The position numbers and the translations under genes are program-made. The notes beneath the pieces were generated by a model that saw only the letters and a list, made by a program, of their open reading frames with translations, was not told where the DNA came from and ran no database searches. DNA of 64,000 bases from an uncultured Thiothrix sp. GTDB lineage: Bacteria; Pseudomonadota; Gammaproteobacteria; Thiotrichales; Thiotrichaceae. Below, piece by piece: positions 46,639-56,221 of the stretch; the stretch's first letter is position 1; each line of letters opens with the position of its first letter. The stretch spans positions 1-64,000 of the forward strand of contig NZ_CALMZC010000051.1 in the NCBI RefSeq assembly GCF_937873765.1, in the 5' to 3' direction.

Positions 46639-47661
46639 TTAATGCTTATTTTTAGGTGCTGGCTTGCTTGACTCTATGCTATTGCAAAGATCAATCAATG
46701 GTTTAGCTTCGTACTTCAGTAATACATCGAATAGCTTCTGGAAGTTGTCAATTTTAACCGGGTCACCCTCTATTTTAGCTTCAGCGAATTCATGAGCATA
46801 AAGATCATAAACACTTTTGGCGTTTTTATCTTGACCAGAACAGGCCTTTTTTAAAACCTTATCCTGATCTTGATTGGCGAAATTACGTTCATCATCGGTG
46901 ATATAAATCGTATTGGGGTCAGCACCATGTTCTATGAGACTTTGTAAGATATGAGCTAAAGGCATCGTTCGTGTAGGGGAGTACTTCAATTCTGGGGGGA
47001 GTCCTAGACTAGAGTATCCACGGCTGGCACCACAAATATTGAAAATGGGGAAGTATTCTTCGCCTTTAGTTTTAAGATTAGGATTAGCTTGATACTTTAG
47101 AAGTGTATCTAACATTCTCACATCACAACGATCAATGGCTATTGAGAGAGGATAAGTGCCTGCGGCATCACGCTCTAAGTTCTTATCGCCTTCATTAGGG
47201 TTAACGCCCGCTTGTAAGACCATTTCCATCGCTTGATCGCGCGCTGAGTCAGACATTCTTGGGGGTCTACAATGTTGAAACCAGCTAAGAATATTAGAAC
47301 TACCTTCTTGATTATAACAATGTAAATTCAAACCATGTTGAATATAGCGTTGAATAGTTATGTTGTCACAATCGGCAATGGCATTCAAAAATACTGTGGG
47401 ATGAAAAGCGGATGAAGGATTCTCTGCAAGCAATTCTACAAGATATTCTTGGCTTTTTGTCTTATTCATAGGTATTGGATAATAAACCTTAGTTACATGA
47501 GGATTATTCCACTCCTGTAGCTCTAGTGCTTTTAGTGTTGGTAAGTTAAATTGTTTAATAGATTCATCTTTTCTATAGTGAATTTTTGAGCAATCCTCAG
47601 CATAAGCAAAGAACGAAAATAAAAAAATTAAAATTATTAAATAGTATTGATAATGATTCAT
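46639..47661 (-). CDS. Periplasmic ankyrin-repeat protein 3 (array)
   Basis: A 340-residue secreted protein: signal peptide (cleavage near AYA-ED), an N-terminal half specific to this copy, and a C-terminal half with ankyrin-type units (AAGTYPLSIAIDRCDVRML, LLKYQANPNLKTKGEEYFP, HILQSLIEHGADPNTIY). The C-terminal half resembles the two other copies, with 172 bp identical (46806-46977). Its ATG overlaps the stop of a beta-helix 3' fragment by 4 nt. It is the last, most diverged unit of the array. An immunity or antidote role is inferred only from layout. Confidence 0.8.
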   Translation of the reverse strand: MNHYQYYLIILIFLFSFFAYAEDCSKIHYRKDESIKQFNLPTLKALELQEWNNPHVTKVYYPIPMNKTKSQEYLVELLAENPSSAFHPTVFLNAIADCDNITIQRYIQHGLNLHCYNQEGSSNILSWFQHCRPPRMSDSARDQAMEMVLQAGVNPNEGDKNLERDAAGTYPLSIAIDRCDVRMLDTLLKYQANPNLKTKGEEYFPIFNICGASRGYSSLGLPPELKYSPTRTMPLAHILQSLIEHGADPNTIYITDDERNFANQDQDKVLKKACSGQDKNAKSVYDLYAHEFAEAKIEGDPVKIDNFQKLFDVLLKYEAKPLIDLCNSIESSKPAPKNKH

Positions 47662-47966
47662 TGATTGGCTCCTAATTGTTTTTTTCTAATTTCCATGTTT
47701 TCTTTTTTAGGTCTTTGAGTTTCTAATGTAATAGAGTTAATACTATTTGGTATCGTGTTAATTTCCCTAAAATGCTGAGCATTAATCGCAAAGTCATGAT
47801 TATTCTCAATGGTATTATTAATAATAAAAACAGGTATCGGTTGCTGATCTTTAGGCACTTTAGGGGAGGTATTTCTATAAGGACTATCCGCTTCATGATG
47901 CACATTAATGGCTTGATACCAAGTGCCATTACCTATACTGAGTTCATTATTGCGAATGCTGCTGTT
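47658..47966 (-). pseudogene. Beta-helix 3' fragment A
   Basis: An in-frame 3' fragment of the beta-helix gene: after an in-frame TAG, 102 codons match NNELSIGNGTWYQAIN through NNHDFAINAQH of the full gene and then end in a different 37-residue tail (from FREINTIPN to the stop). It has no proper start; a GTG at 47903 is possible. The stop overlaps the ankyrin 3 start by 4 nt, as in the intact pair. Confidence 0.75.
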
Positions 47967-48545
47967 CTAGTTGGAGGCTTTTAGTCTTTACTCATCCTTC
48001 AAAGTCTGACAAAGATCAATCAAGGGTTTCGCTTCATATTTTACGAGTATATCCATAAGCTTTTGGTAATTACTGATTTTTACAGGATCGCCTTGGACTT
48101 TAGCCTCTGTGAATTCTTGAGTATAAAGGTCATAAACACTTTTGGCGTTTTTATCTTGACCAGAACAGGCCTTTTTTAAAACCTTATCCTGATCTTGATT
48201 GGCGAAATTACGTTCATCATCGGTGATATAAATCGTATTGGGGTCAGCACCATGTTCTATGAGACTTTGTAAGATATGAGCTAAAGGCATCGTTCGTGTA
48301 GGAGGATAGTCCAGTTCAGGGGGTAATCCTAAGCCAGAGTAGTTACGATTCGTACTACAAATATTAAGAATAGGGAAATATTCTTCGCCTTTGGTTTTAA
48401 GATTGGGATTAGCGCCATAGCGGAGGAGAATATCGAGCATACTGGTATCACAGGCTTGAGTCGCATCGGCAATCGGGTAAGTGCCTGCGGCATCGCGCTC
48501 TAAGTCTTTCTTGCCTTCATTGGGATTAGCTCCGACTTGTAAGAG
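47772..48545. repeat. Long direct repeat, copy 1
   Basis: About 774 bp, identical by eye to 49088-49861 (offset 1316). It spans the beta-helix 3' fragment up to the NAQH codons, a 30-nt spacer, and the C-terminal half of the next ankyrin gene. Identity ends abruptly at both edges. Confidence 0.93.
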
Positions 48546-48980
48546 GCGTTCTAGTACTTGATTGCGTTGAGCCTCGCCTTGAATACGGCAAGCGGTAAGA
48601 AAGTTAAGTAGATTACTATCACCTTCTTGAGTGTAGCACCGTAGAGAAAGTCCATAATTAAGATAGATATTGATATTCTCAAAGTCACAAGTGCCAATAG
48701 CATGTATTAAAATACTGGGATCAATTTGATTGATCGGTGTTTTTTCTAATAAATCTATTAGATGTTTTTGACTCTGCTCACGTGTCAAAGGAAAAGGGTA
48801 GAATTTTTCTGATTCCAGATGGTATTTATATGTTTGTAGTTCTATAGCTTTCTGAGTAGATATATTATATTGATGAGGATATTTGCTAGTTAATAGTTGT
48901 ATGCTAGTACAGTGAGCATCAAATGCAAATGTATTAGTATGTATTGTGGATAGTATAAGAGTGCTAAGGAGTTTTTTCAT
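47988..48980 (-). CDS. Periplasmic ankyrin-repeat protein 2 (array)
   Basis: A 330-residue protein with a signal peptide (MKKLLSTLILSTIHTNTFA) and a copy-specific N-terminal half. From about residue 145 (GANPNEGKKDLERDAAGTYP) to the end it is identical to ankyrin protein 1, in ankyrin-like units (LLRYGANPNLKTKGEEYFP, SLIEHGADPNTIY). In the upstream fragment B the overlapping frame ends in the same ATGA overlap. No cytoplasmic partner is obvious; the protein should be periplasmic. Confidence 0.8.
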   Translation of the reverse strand: MKKLLSTLILSTIHTNTFAFDAHCTSIQLLTSKYPHQYNISTQKAIELQTYKYHLESEKFYPFPLTREQSQKHLIDLLEKTPINQIDPSILIHAIGTCDFENINIYLNYGLSLRCYTQEGDSNLLNFLTACRIQGEAQRNQVLERLLQVGANPNEGKKDLERDAAGTYPIADATQACDTSMLDILLRYGANPNLKTKGEEYFPILNICSTNRNYSGLGLPPELDYPPTRTMPLAHILQSLIEHGADPNTIYITDDERNFANQDQDKVLKKACSGQDKNAKSVYDLYTQEFTEAKVQGDPVKISNYQKLMDILVKYEAKPLIDLCQTLKDE

Positions 48981-49282
48981 TTTTTCACATCCATCTGTAG
49001 CTTTCTCACTGTCATATTCTTAACACGACCTCTATTTTATAATTCTCGTGTCTGTAGAATATTTGGATCAGTCTGGGTTTTTTCAAGATGCTGAGCATTA
49101 ATCGCAAAGTCATGATTATTCTCAATGGTATTATTAATAATAAAAACAGGTATCGGTTGCTGATCTTTAGGCACTTTAGGGGAGGTATTTCTATAAGGAC
49201 TATCCGCTTCATGATGCACATTAATGGCTTGATACCAAGTGCCATTACCTATACTGAGTTCATTATTGCGAATGCTGCTGTT
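48977..49282 (-). pseudogene. Beta-helix 3' fragment B with in-frame stop
   Basis: A second 3' fragment of the beta-helix gene, same left border as fragment A. After NAQH its tail reads LEKTQTDPNILQTREL, then a TAA at 49037-49039, then the same frame continues (NRGRVKNMTVRKLQMDVKK) to a TGA that overlaps the ankyrin 2 start by 4 nt. The tail is thus an intact-length relic with one nonsense codon. Confidence 0.75.
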
Positions 49283-49861
49283 CTAGTTGGAGGCTTTTAG
49301 TCTTTACTCATCCTTCAAAGTCTGACAAAGATCAATCAAGGGTTTCGCTTCATATTTTACGAGTATATCCATAAGCTTTTGGTAATTACTGATTTTTACA
49401 GGATCGCCTTGGACTTTAGCCTCTGTGAATTCTTGAGTATAAAGGTCATAAACACTTTTGGCGTTTTTATCTTGACCAGAACAGGCCTTTTTTAAAACCT
49501 TATCCTGATCTTGATTGGCGAAATTACGTTCATCATCGGTGATATAAATCGTATTGGGGTCAGCACCATGTTCTATGAGACTTTGTAAGATATGAGCTAA
49601 AGGCATCGTTCGTGTAGGAGGATAGTCCAGTTCAGGGGGTAATCCTAAGCCAGAGTAGTTACGATTCGTACTACAAATATTAAGAATAGGGAAATATTCT
49701 TCGCCTTTGGTTTTAAGATTGGGATTAGCGCCATAGCGGAGGAGAATATCGAGCATACTGGTATCACAGGCTTGAGTCGCATCGGCAATCGGGTAAGTGC
49801 CTGCGGCATCGCGCTCTAAGTCTTTCTTGCCTTCATTGGGATTAGCTCCGACTTGTAAGAG
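49088..49861. repeat. Long direct repeat, copy 2
   Basis: The partner of 47772-48545. A shorter related stretch at 50396-50586 in the full beta-helix gene is similar with a few differences, and 46806-46977 repeats 172 bp of the ankyrin part. Confidence 0.93.
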
Positions 49862-50308
49862 TCGTTCTAGAGCCTGATTTCGCTCTATTTCATTAGGTTT
49901 GCGACAATTACTTAAAAATCCAATGATATTACCTTGGCCTTCTTGGGTATAGCAGTGTAAGGATAGCCCATGATCAAGATAAATGGCTATGTTTTCAAGG
50001 TCACAGCTACCAATAGCGTAGCGTAATATAGCAGGGTCTAATTTATCTACTGGATTTTTGTGAAATAGGTCAATTAAATATTTTTGACTTTGTTTTTTTG
50101 TTAGATTAGATGGATAGTATTTATTCTCCTGTTGCTGGTTATCATAATTTTGTAACTCTATTGCTTTTTGAGTCATTATATTGTATTGAGTAGGGTATTT
50201 GTTAGTAAGAGGTATTTTTTTAGAGCAAATATGATTAGAGGCAAAAATATTTGTACTTAATGAGAGTATACATGCTATCTTCATAAAGTTAATCGCTAAA
50301 TACTTCAT
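49304..50308 (-). CDS. Periplasmic ankyrin-repeat protein 1 (array)
   Basis: A 334-residue protein with a signal peptide (cleavage near FAS-NH), a divergent N-terminal half (about 1-150) and the conserved ankyrin half shared with protein 2. Its ATG overlaps the stop of the intact beta-helix gene by 4 nt (ATGA), so translation is coupled and the two products probably work together. Candidate roles are immunity protein, periplasmic chaperone or antidote; none is proven. Confidence 0.82.
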   Translation of the reverse strand: MKYLAINFMKIACILSLSTNIFASNHICSKKIPLTNKYPTQYNIMTQKAIELQNYDNQQQENKYYPSNLTKKQSQKYLIDLFHKNPVDKLDPAILRYAIGSCDLENIAIYLDHGLSLHCYTQEGQGNIIGFLSNCRKPNEIERNQALERLLQVGANPNEGKKDLERDAAGTYPIADATQACDTSMLDILLRYGANPNLKTKGEEYFPILNICSTNRNYSGLGLPPELDYPPTRTMPLAHILQSLIEHGADPNTIYITDDERNFANQDQDKVLKKACSGQDKNAKSVYDLYTQEFTEAKVQGDPVKISNYQKLMDILVKYEAKPLIDLCQTLKDE

Positions 50309-51357
50309 TTTTTAAAGCCCATTTTTTCGACTGGTAGTCTATTGCCGGTTTGCTTTATTCTGAATGAGTTATCAATTTCATGTATATCGGTATAGTGCTG
50401 AGCATTAATCGCAAAGTCATGATTATTCTCAATGGTATTGCCAACAATAAAAACAGATATCGGTTGGTTGTCTTTAGGCACTTTAGGGGAGGTATTTCTA
50501 TAAGGACTATCCGCTTCATGATGCACATTAATGGCTTGATACCAAGTGCCATTCCCTATACTGAGTTCATTATTGCGAATGTTGCCACCTTTGGCATTCG
50601 TGACTTGAATACCGTCAGCATGTTGGGCTAAAACTCCATTAGGCAGTGTGACCGCTGCATCGGGTGCTTTGCTGGTCTTTTTTAATTGCTCATAAGGGAT
50701 TGGCTCGTAGTTGGGGTGAATGCTATGAATATCGTTGTTACTAATCGTGTACTGACCAATATTTTTCAAGATAATGCCATCACGCTGGATATTTGAAATC
50801 GTATTATTATCAATAGTAATCTTTTGATGTGCAGTCTGCTCTGAAGGCTTATGGCTACTAATGCTAATTCCATCAGCCACCCCGGAGATCTGTGTATTAG
50901 TGATGTTTATGGTCGTGGGTTTATCACTCAGCACGACACGAATACCCGTCTCAGACTCAGGTAATGCTCTAACTTGCGCAGAGTTTAAGTCTTTATTTCC
51001 AATATCTAAGTGATCCAAGGTTAGTTGTGAAATATTGGAAGCATTAATTCTTTTTATGTTTGGCGGTGGCTCTTGCCCATTTAAAGTAATGCTTTTATTG
51101 ATAGTAATCGTTTCATAGTTACCAGACGGTACTACCAAGGTGCTACCTTCAGTAGCATTATCAATTTGTGCTTGTAGTTCAGTAGTGGGGTCTGAGGCTT
51201 CAACTGATTGTATCGTAGCATCGAGTAAAGGCTTGATAATACTTTCCACGGGCGCTTTAAAAAAGCTAGTGAAGTTATCAACCAGTGATTGTTGGGGAGT
51301 AGCGAATCCCCTAGCTGGGTATATATCCCTCTTCGTAGAAACTCCAGATATTTGCAT
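50305..51357 (-). CDS. Right-handed beta-helix protein (full-length)
   Basis: A 350-residue protein. After a head (MQISGVSTKRDIYPARG, then about 60 residues with KAPVESIIKPLLD) comes a pectate-lyase-like right-handed parallel beta-helix: GSTLVVPSGNYETITINKSI, then repeated units such as ITIDNNTISNIQRDGIILKN, YTISNNDIHSI and PISVFIVGNTIENNHDFAIN. A 29-residue tail ends the protein. No signal peptide is visible, though its partner has one. A secreted effector, polysaccharide-binding protein or enzyme are all possible. Confidence 0.8.
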   Translation of the reverse strand: MQISGVSTKRDIYPARGFATPQQSLVDNFTSFFKAPVESIIKPLLDATIQSVEASDPTTELQAQIDNATEGSTLVVPSGNYETITINKSITLNGQEPPPNIKRINASNISQLTLDHLDIGNKDLNSAQVRALPESETGIRVVLSDKPTTINITNTQISGVADGISISSHKPSEQTAHQKITIDNNTISNIQRDGIILKNIGQYTISNNDIHSIHPNYEPIPYEQLKKTSKAPDAAVTLPNGVLAQHADGIQVTNAKGGNIRNNELSIGNGTWYQAINVHHEADSPYRNTSPKVPKDNQPISVFIVGNTIENNHDFAINAQHYTDIHEIDNSFRIKQTGNRLPVEKMGFKK

Positions 51358-51519
51358 TGTTATATTCCCTATCTTTTAAAATTCCTTTGTTTTTAAGCTT
51401 AGCTAATTTAATTAGTTTTAAATTTCTCTACAGAGCGGGTGCATGAAAAATCAGGATAAGCGGTAGGGTTATCCAAGAGCAGTGTTTAGGGTTTTTGGCT
51501 GGAATCCAAGGTCTACGCG

Positions 51520-51548
51520 CTGACAGCTCACCGATTCCGCGCTATCAT
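51520..51548 (+). promoter_or_regulatory. Sigma-70 promoter of proS
   Basis: CTGACA (51520-51525), a 17-nt spacer and TATCAT (51543-51548). The predicted transcript start is near 51555, directly before the hairpin at 51560. Confidence 0.65.
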
Positions 51549-51559
51549 GTTTCTACTCC

Positions 51560-51583
51560 AACCGCCTTCTGCGGTTTTGTTTT
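51560..51583 (+). terminator. Terminator-like hairpin at the 5' end of the proS mRNA
   Basis: AACCGC (51560-51565) and GCGGTT (51571-51576) form a 6-bp stem with a CTTCT loop, followed by TTGTTTTTT. It lies 30 nt before the proS start, downstream of its predicted promoter and with no + strand gene upstream to terminate. It may be an attenuator. Confidence 0.7.
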
Positions 51584-51613
51584 TTGCTGCATTTAATAAC
51601 GGATTTTAAGTCG

Positions 51614-53329
51614 ATGCGTGTATCTCAATTTCCTTTGTCCACTCTACGTGAGACGCCTGCTGATGCTGAAGTCATTAGCCATCAACTAATGCTACGTGCT
51701 GGTCTGATTCGCCGCACGGCTTCAGGACTTTATACTTGGATGCCGTATGGTTTACGTGTCTTGCATAAAGTCGAAGCGATTGTGCGCGAGGAAATGGATA
51801 AGGCCGGTGCTGTTGAAGTCTTAATGCCTGCGATTCAACCCGCTGAACTGTGGCAAGAGTCAGGCCGTTGGGAACAATATGGCCCTGAATTATTGCGAGT
51901 TAAAGATCGACATGAGCGTGAGTTTTGTGTAGGGCCAACCCATGAAGAAATCATCACCGATTTAATGCGTCGGGAGCTAAATAGCTATAAGCAACTACCC
52001 GTTAACTATTATCAAATTCAAACTAAATTTCGTGATGAAATCCGCCCACGCTTTGGGGTAATGCGTTCACGCGAATTTATTATGAAGGATGCTTATTCTT
52101 TCCATTTAACCCAAGACTCTTTGCAAGCAACTTATGACGCGATGTACGCAGCCTATTGCCGTATTTTCGAGCGCTTAGGTTTGAGTTTCCGCCCTGTGGC
52201 TGCAGATAATGGTTCGATTGGTGGCAGCGGTTCGCACGAATTCCATGTGTTGGCCTCCTCTGGTGAGGATGACATTGTGTTTTCGGATGCTAGCGATTAC
52301 GCAGCGAATATTGAAAAAGCGGAAGCCTTAGCGCCAACGGGTGAACGCCCTGCACCTAGCCAAGCAATGCATAAAGTGCATACGCCGAATACTAAAACGA
52401 TTCAAGCCTTGGTCGATAATTTCCAGTTACCCATTGAAAAGACCATTAAGACTTTAATCGTCGAAGCCTCTGCAGAAAGTGAAGCAAAGTTTGTCGCCTT
52501 ATTAATTCGTGGTGATCATGAGCTGAATGAAATTAAAGCTGAACAGCAACCCGAAGTGGCCAAGCCGTTACGCATGGCGACTGAAGAAGAGGTGCGCTCA
52601 GTCATGGGAGCAGGCCCTGGTTCTTTAGGCCCAGTGAATTGCCCCATTCCAGTGATCGCAGATCGTACCGTGGCAGTGATGAGTGATTTTGGCGCAGGTG
52701 CGAATATTGAGGATTATCACTTCTTTGGGATTAACTGGGAACGTGATTTACCTTTGCCCAAGGTCGCTGATCTACGCAATGTAAAAGCAGGTGACCCAAG
52801 CCCTGATGGTAAAGGTACACTCTCCATTGTGCGTGGGATTGAAGTGGGGCATGTGTTCCAACTCGGTAAAAAATATTCTGAAACCATGAATGCCACCGTG
52901 TTAGATGAAAATGGCAAAGCACAAACCATGCTGATGGGCTGCTATGGGATTGGTGTGACTCGTGTCGTAGCGGCTGCGATTGAGCAAAACTACGACGAAG
53001 CCGGGATTATCTGGCCGAAAGCGATGGCACCGTTTCAAGTTTCGATTGTACCTTTGAATATGCGTAAATCCGAGGCAGTCGCACAAGCCGCAGAAGCTTT
53101 ACACACCCAATTGCAAGCAGCCGGAATTGAAGTACTGCTCGATGATCGTGATATGCGCCCCGGTGCTATGTTTGCAGATCATGAGCTGATGGGGATTCCA
53201 CATCGGGTGGTTATTTCTGACCGTGGTTTGCAAACGGGTAACTTAGAGTATAAAGCGCGTCAAGGTGGTGAAGCCGAACACGTGGCTAGTGCTGAAATCC
53301 TCAGTTTCTTACAAGCTAAACTCGCTTAA
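51614..53329 (+). CDS. proS: Prolyl-tRNA synthetase
   Basis: A 571-residue class II synthetase of the bacterial type with the inserted editing domain (about 225-380). Motif 1 is in the [16 protein letters not shown] region, motif 2 in [21 protein letters not shown], and motif 3 near [14 protein letters not shown]. It charges tRNA-Pro. The start is ATG 51614 (MRVSQFPL); an upstream frame to 51584 overlaps the hairpin and is unlikely. Confidence 0.97.
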   Translation: MRVSQFPLSTLRETPADAEVISHQLMLRAGLIRRTASGLYTWMPYGLRVLHKVEAIVREEMDKAGAVEVLMPAIQPAELWQESGRWEQYGPELLRVKDRHEREFCVGPTHEEIITDLMRRELNSYKQLPVNYYQIQTKFRDEIRPRFGVMRSREFIMKDAYSFHLTQDSLQATYDAMYAAYCRIFERLGLSFRPVAADNGSIGGSGSHEFHVLASSGEDDIVFSDASDYAANIEKAEALAPTGERPAPSQAMHKVHTPNTKTIQALVDNFQLPIEKTIKTLIVEASAESEAKFVALLIRGDHELNEIKAEQQPEVAKPLRMATEEEVRSVMGAGPGSLGPVNCPIPVIADRTVAVMSDFGAGANIEDYHFFGINWERDLPLPKVADLRNVKAGDPSPDGKGTLSIVRGIEVGHVFQLGKKYSETMNATVLDENGKAQTMLMGCYGIGVTRVVAAAIEQNYDEAGIIWPKAMAPFQVSIVPLNMRKSEAVAQAAEALHTQLQAAGIEVLLDDRDMRPGAMFADHELMGIPHRVVISDRGLQTGNLEYKARQGGEAEHVASAEILSFLQAKLA

Positions 53330-53351
53330 ACGCTTATTCAAGTGCAATCTT

Positions 53352-55145
53352 TTAGGTTTTAAAAGGTTGCACTTTCACCCAATCGCCTTGTTCCACGCCT
53401 GCATTATCCTCATCTAAAATAAGGTAGCAATTAGCACGACTCATGGACATGAGTATGCCTGAGCCTTGTGCGCCCGTGGTGCATACTATCAAGCCACTAG
53501 CGGGGTCTTGCTCGTAAATAGCCCGCAAAAATTCGGTGCGTCCCGGTTTCTTTGTTAGTTTCTGTGCAGATCGCGCTTGTACGACTAAGGGCTGGTAGTC
53601 CGTTTCTCCCGCTAAATATAACAGTGCAGGTTGAACGATTTGCTGGAAGGTCACCATGACCGCTACCGGATTACCCGGCAAACCAAAAAATAGGGTTTCA
53701 CCTAGTTTGCCAAACGCGAGTGGACGACCGGGCTTAATCGCAATTTTCCAGAAGTCAATTTCGCCTAATTGATCGAGAATATGTTTGGTATAGTCTGCTT
53801 CACCTACGGAAACACCACCGGAAGTGATGACCACATCGGCACTTTCAGCCGCCATTTTAAAAGCAGCTTGCAGGGCTTCAGGCTGATCTTTAACAACACC
53901 CAAGTCCACTATATCCAAACCTAAGTTTTTAAGCATCCCGAACAAGGTGTAACGATTACTGTCATATACGCAGCCCTTATCCAAAGGCTCGCCGATTGAG
54001 CGTAACTCATCACCCGTTGAAAAAAAAGCGACTCGCGGTGCACGATAGACTTTTACTTCAGCGATTCCCAAAGAGGCAAGCAGGCCTAAATCAGCCGGAA
54101 TTAAACGTCGACCCGCTTCAAGTATGGTTTGGCCTTGAGCAATATCCTCACCTTGAAGTCGCACATTTTGACCTTGCTTGTGCCCCGTGCCAATCCTTAC
54201 GGTGGATGCATCCACGAGTTCAGTGTGCTCTTGCATCACCACGGTATCCGTACCCAGCGGCATAGGCGCACCCGTCATAATGCGTATACAGGAATCTGCA
54301 GGGCATTCAGTTTCAAACGGATGTCCTGCGAAGGCAGTGCCTGCAATTGAGAGGCTTTTCATGGCATCTGTTGGCAAATCAGCACCGGCTAAAGCATAAC
54401 CGTCCATAGCCGAGTTCGTATGGGCAGGTACATTAATGGGCGAGATAACATTTTCAGCCAGCACTTGACCCAAGGCTAAACGCAGCGATTGTTTGATCAC
54501 CGTTTTGATCGGTGTAATTGCTGCCATAATACGGGTCTGTGCTTCTGCTAAGGACAGGCTAAATGGCTCACGCGCATCAGCACAGCTTGGGGCAGTGTTA
54601 ATCTCTGTAGCAGTTTGAGATTTCTGTCCGACTACTTGCTCCAAAATAAACGCTGCAATCGTAGAGGCTTGCTGCAAATCTAATTGGGTGATTTGTGCAT
54701 TGGCTAAATCAAGTGGAGTGTCACTCGCAATTGCAATGATTTGTGGGTCATTCGGAAAGAGTAAAGGATTACCAAGAGCAGGGCGGTGGATTTCAATTTT
54801 CGGTAGGGTTTCATGCTTGAAACCTTCCACTAAAATCAAGTCAATAGCATTTTGATTGACCAGTTCTAAAGCGGATTTTAAAGAAACTTCGGTGGTTTCA
54901 CTCTTTTCAAACAGCACGGCTCGCGTTTTCTGTGAGGCCAAAATCACTTGATCAGCACCTGCGGTTTGAAAACGGAAGGTATCTTTGCCGGGTTGGTCAA
55001 GCTCCACCTTATGATGCGCATGTTTGATCACTGCCACCCGTAAACCTTGGGCGCGTAACAGCGGAATAAGCGCAGTAATTAATGTCGTTTTCCCGGTGCC
55101 GCTCCATGCGCAAATACCAACGATAGGAATGGATCTTGAACTCAT
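53352..55145 (-). CDS. MobB-MoeA fusion, molybdenum cofactor synthesis
   Basis: A 597-residue fusion. Residues about 1-170 are MobB (Walker A WSGTGKTTLITALIPLL, and ILVEGFKHE), a GTPase that helps MobA. Residues about 190-597 are MoeA, which inserts molybdate into adenylated molybdopterin: NSAMDGYA, GDELRSIGE, VYDSNRYTLFGML, SGGVSVGEADYTK and FGLPGNPVAVMV. Fusions of these two proteins are known. The gene overlaps mobA by 4 nt. Confidence 0.94.
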   Translation of the reverse strand: MSSRSIPIVGICAWSGTGKTTLITALIPLLRAQGLRVAVIKHAHHKVELDQPGKDTFRFQTAGADQVILASQKTRAVLFEKSETTEVSLKSALELVNQNAIDLILVEGFKHETLPKIEIHRPALGNPLLFPNDPQIIAIASDTPLDLANAQITQLDLQQASTIAAFILEQVVGQKSQTATEINTAPSCADAREPFSLSLAEAQTRIMAAITPIKTVIKQSLRLALGQVLAENVISPINVPAHTNSAMDGYALAGADLPTDAMKSLSIAGTAFAGHPFETECPADSCIRIMTGAPMPLGTDTVVMQEHTELVDASTVRIGTGHKQGQNVRLQGEDIAQGQTILEAGRRLIPADLGLLASLGIAEVKVYRAPRVAFFSTGDELRSIGEPLDKGCVYDSNRYTLFGMLKNLGLDIVDLGVVKDQPEALQAAFKMAAESADVVITSGGVSVGEADYTKHILDQLGEIDFWKIAIKPGRPLAFGKLGETLFFGLPGNPVAVMVTFQQIVQPALLYLAGETDYQPLVVQARSAQKLTKKPGRTEFLRAIYEQDPASGLIVCTTGAQGSGILMSMSRANCYLILDEDNAGVEQGDWVKVQPFKT

Positions 55146-55738
55146 AGGCGGCCTTCCTGTAGTGCTTGATAATGAGCGGGAGTATTAATATTTTGGAACA
55201 TGATAGCAATATCACTACAGTTCACGGTAGCCATGCGCTGTTGTTGATACCAAGCGCGTAATTGACGCTCACCACGTGCCAAAAATGCCTCCAAATTCGG
55301 CAGTAACGCTACAGAGACTAAAGCGTAAGTAGGCTGTAATTGCTTACCATCATGTGCAACCACTAAATCCGCGTTGAAGGTATTCAAAGCCTGCAACATG
55401 CGTGCGGCAAAATCAGGGGCAAGATAAAAGCTATCACAGGGAATCGTGAGAATATAAGGCGTTTTCACCGTATGCATTGCCGCCGTAAGACCTGCTAACG
55501 GGCCTTGGTGCTCAGGCGTTTGGTCACTAATGACCGGAAATCCGTAGCTTTGATAAATAGCCTGATTGCGGTTGGCATTAATCACTAGACTGCTTAGCTG
55601 AGTTTGAAAAGCAGTAATAAGATGTTCAATCAAGGGACGGCCTTGCCATTCAATCAAGCCCTTATCTAAACCACCCATGCGGCTACCTTGCCCACCTGCG
55701 AGAATGACACCGGTGACTTGTTCTTGTTTGATGCTCAT
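55142..55738 (-). CDS. mobA: Molybdenum cofactor guanylyltransferase
   Basis: A 198-residue nucleotidyltransferase that attaches GMP to molybdopterin. Motifs: VILAGGQGSRMGGLDKGLIEWQG-like start (GTP site) and GPLAGLTAAM, IPCDSFYL. It is first in the mobA-(mobB-moeA) operon. Confidence 0.95.
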   Translation of the reverse strand: MSIKQEQVTGVILAGGQGSRMGGLDKGLIEWQGRPLIEHLITAFQTQLSSLVINANRNQAIYQSYGFPVISDQTPEHQGPLAGLTAAMHTVKTPYILTIPCDSFYLAPDFAARMLQALNTFNADLVVAHDGKQLQPTYALVSVALLPNLEAFLARGERQLRAWYQQQRMATVNCSDIAIMFQNINTPAHYQALQEGRL

Positions 55739-55992
55739 GCTTTGAAGTTTGCACTGAATAAAAGAGGGAAGTCTATCTTAGCGGAAGTACTTGGGTTGTA
55801 GCAGCTTAGCAGTAAAAAGCTGCATCTAAACGACTCAGACCAGCGCAATGGTCGCTGGACGGTCTGCTGCGCAGGCGTTGGCTTAATTAGGTTTTTTCTC
55901 AATCCATAGAGACATTTTGTTAAGCCAAGCAACTTGTTGCGCAAAGATGGTTTTACTACACTTAAAAAGTAAAACCAAGCAGATCACATACC

Positions 55993-56221
55993 ATGCATAA
56001 AGTCAGTAGCAAACGCCAAGTCACTTTACCCAAATTACTGGGTGAGCAAATGGGTATTTTTCCCAGTGATTAAGTGGAAATTTTTGAATTCAATGGCAGG
56101 CAAGTTGATGGTGATTAAAAAAATCAGGGGTAATAGTACTGGAAGTTTAAAGCATCTCAAGCTACGGAGTGCGATTACTGACAAGGAGTCCTTGTAGGAT
56201 GCGCTCAATGATCGCCATTGA
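55993..56221 (+). pseudogene. Decayed AbrB/VapB-type antitoxin
   Basis: From ATG 55993 the frame MHKVSSKRQVTLPKLLGEQM is an AbrB-type DNA-binding start. It is broken by a TAA after PSD, then a frameshift, then a TAG after DKESL, before ending DALNDRH. A healthy copy would be about 75 residues and precede a PIN toxin. Confidence 0.7.

Noticed and set aside
47772-47984. 70-codon + strand frame, repeated at 49088-49300
   Set aside because: It is antisense to the beta-helix fragments and recurs only because the DNA is repeated.
55878-55928. 9-bp inverted repeat TTGGCTTAA/TTAAGCCAA upstream of mobA
   Set aside because: The arms are 33 nt apart with no supporting promoter or terminator features.
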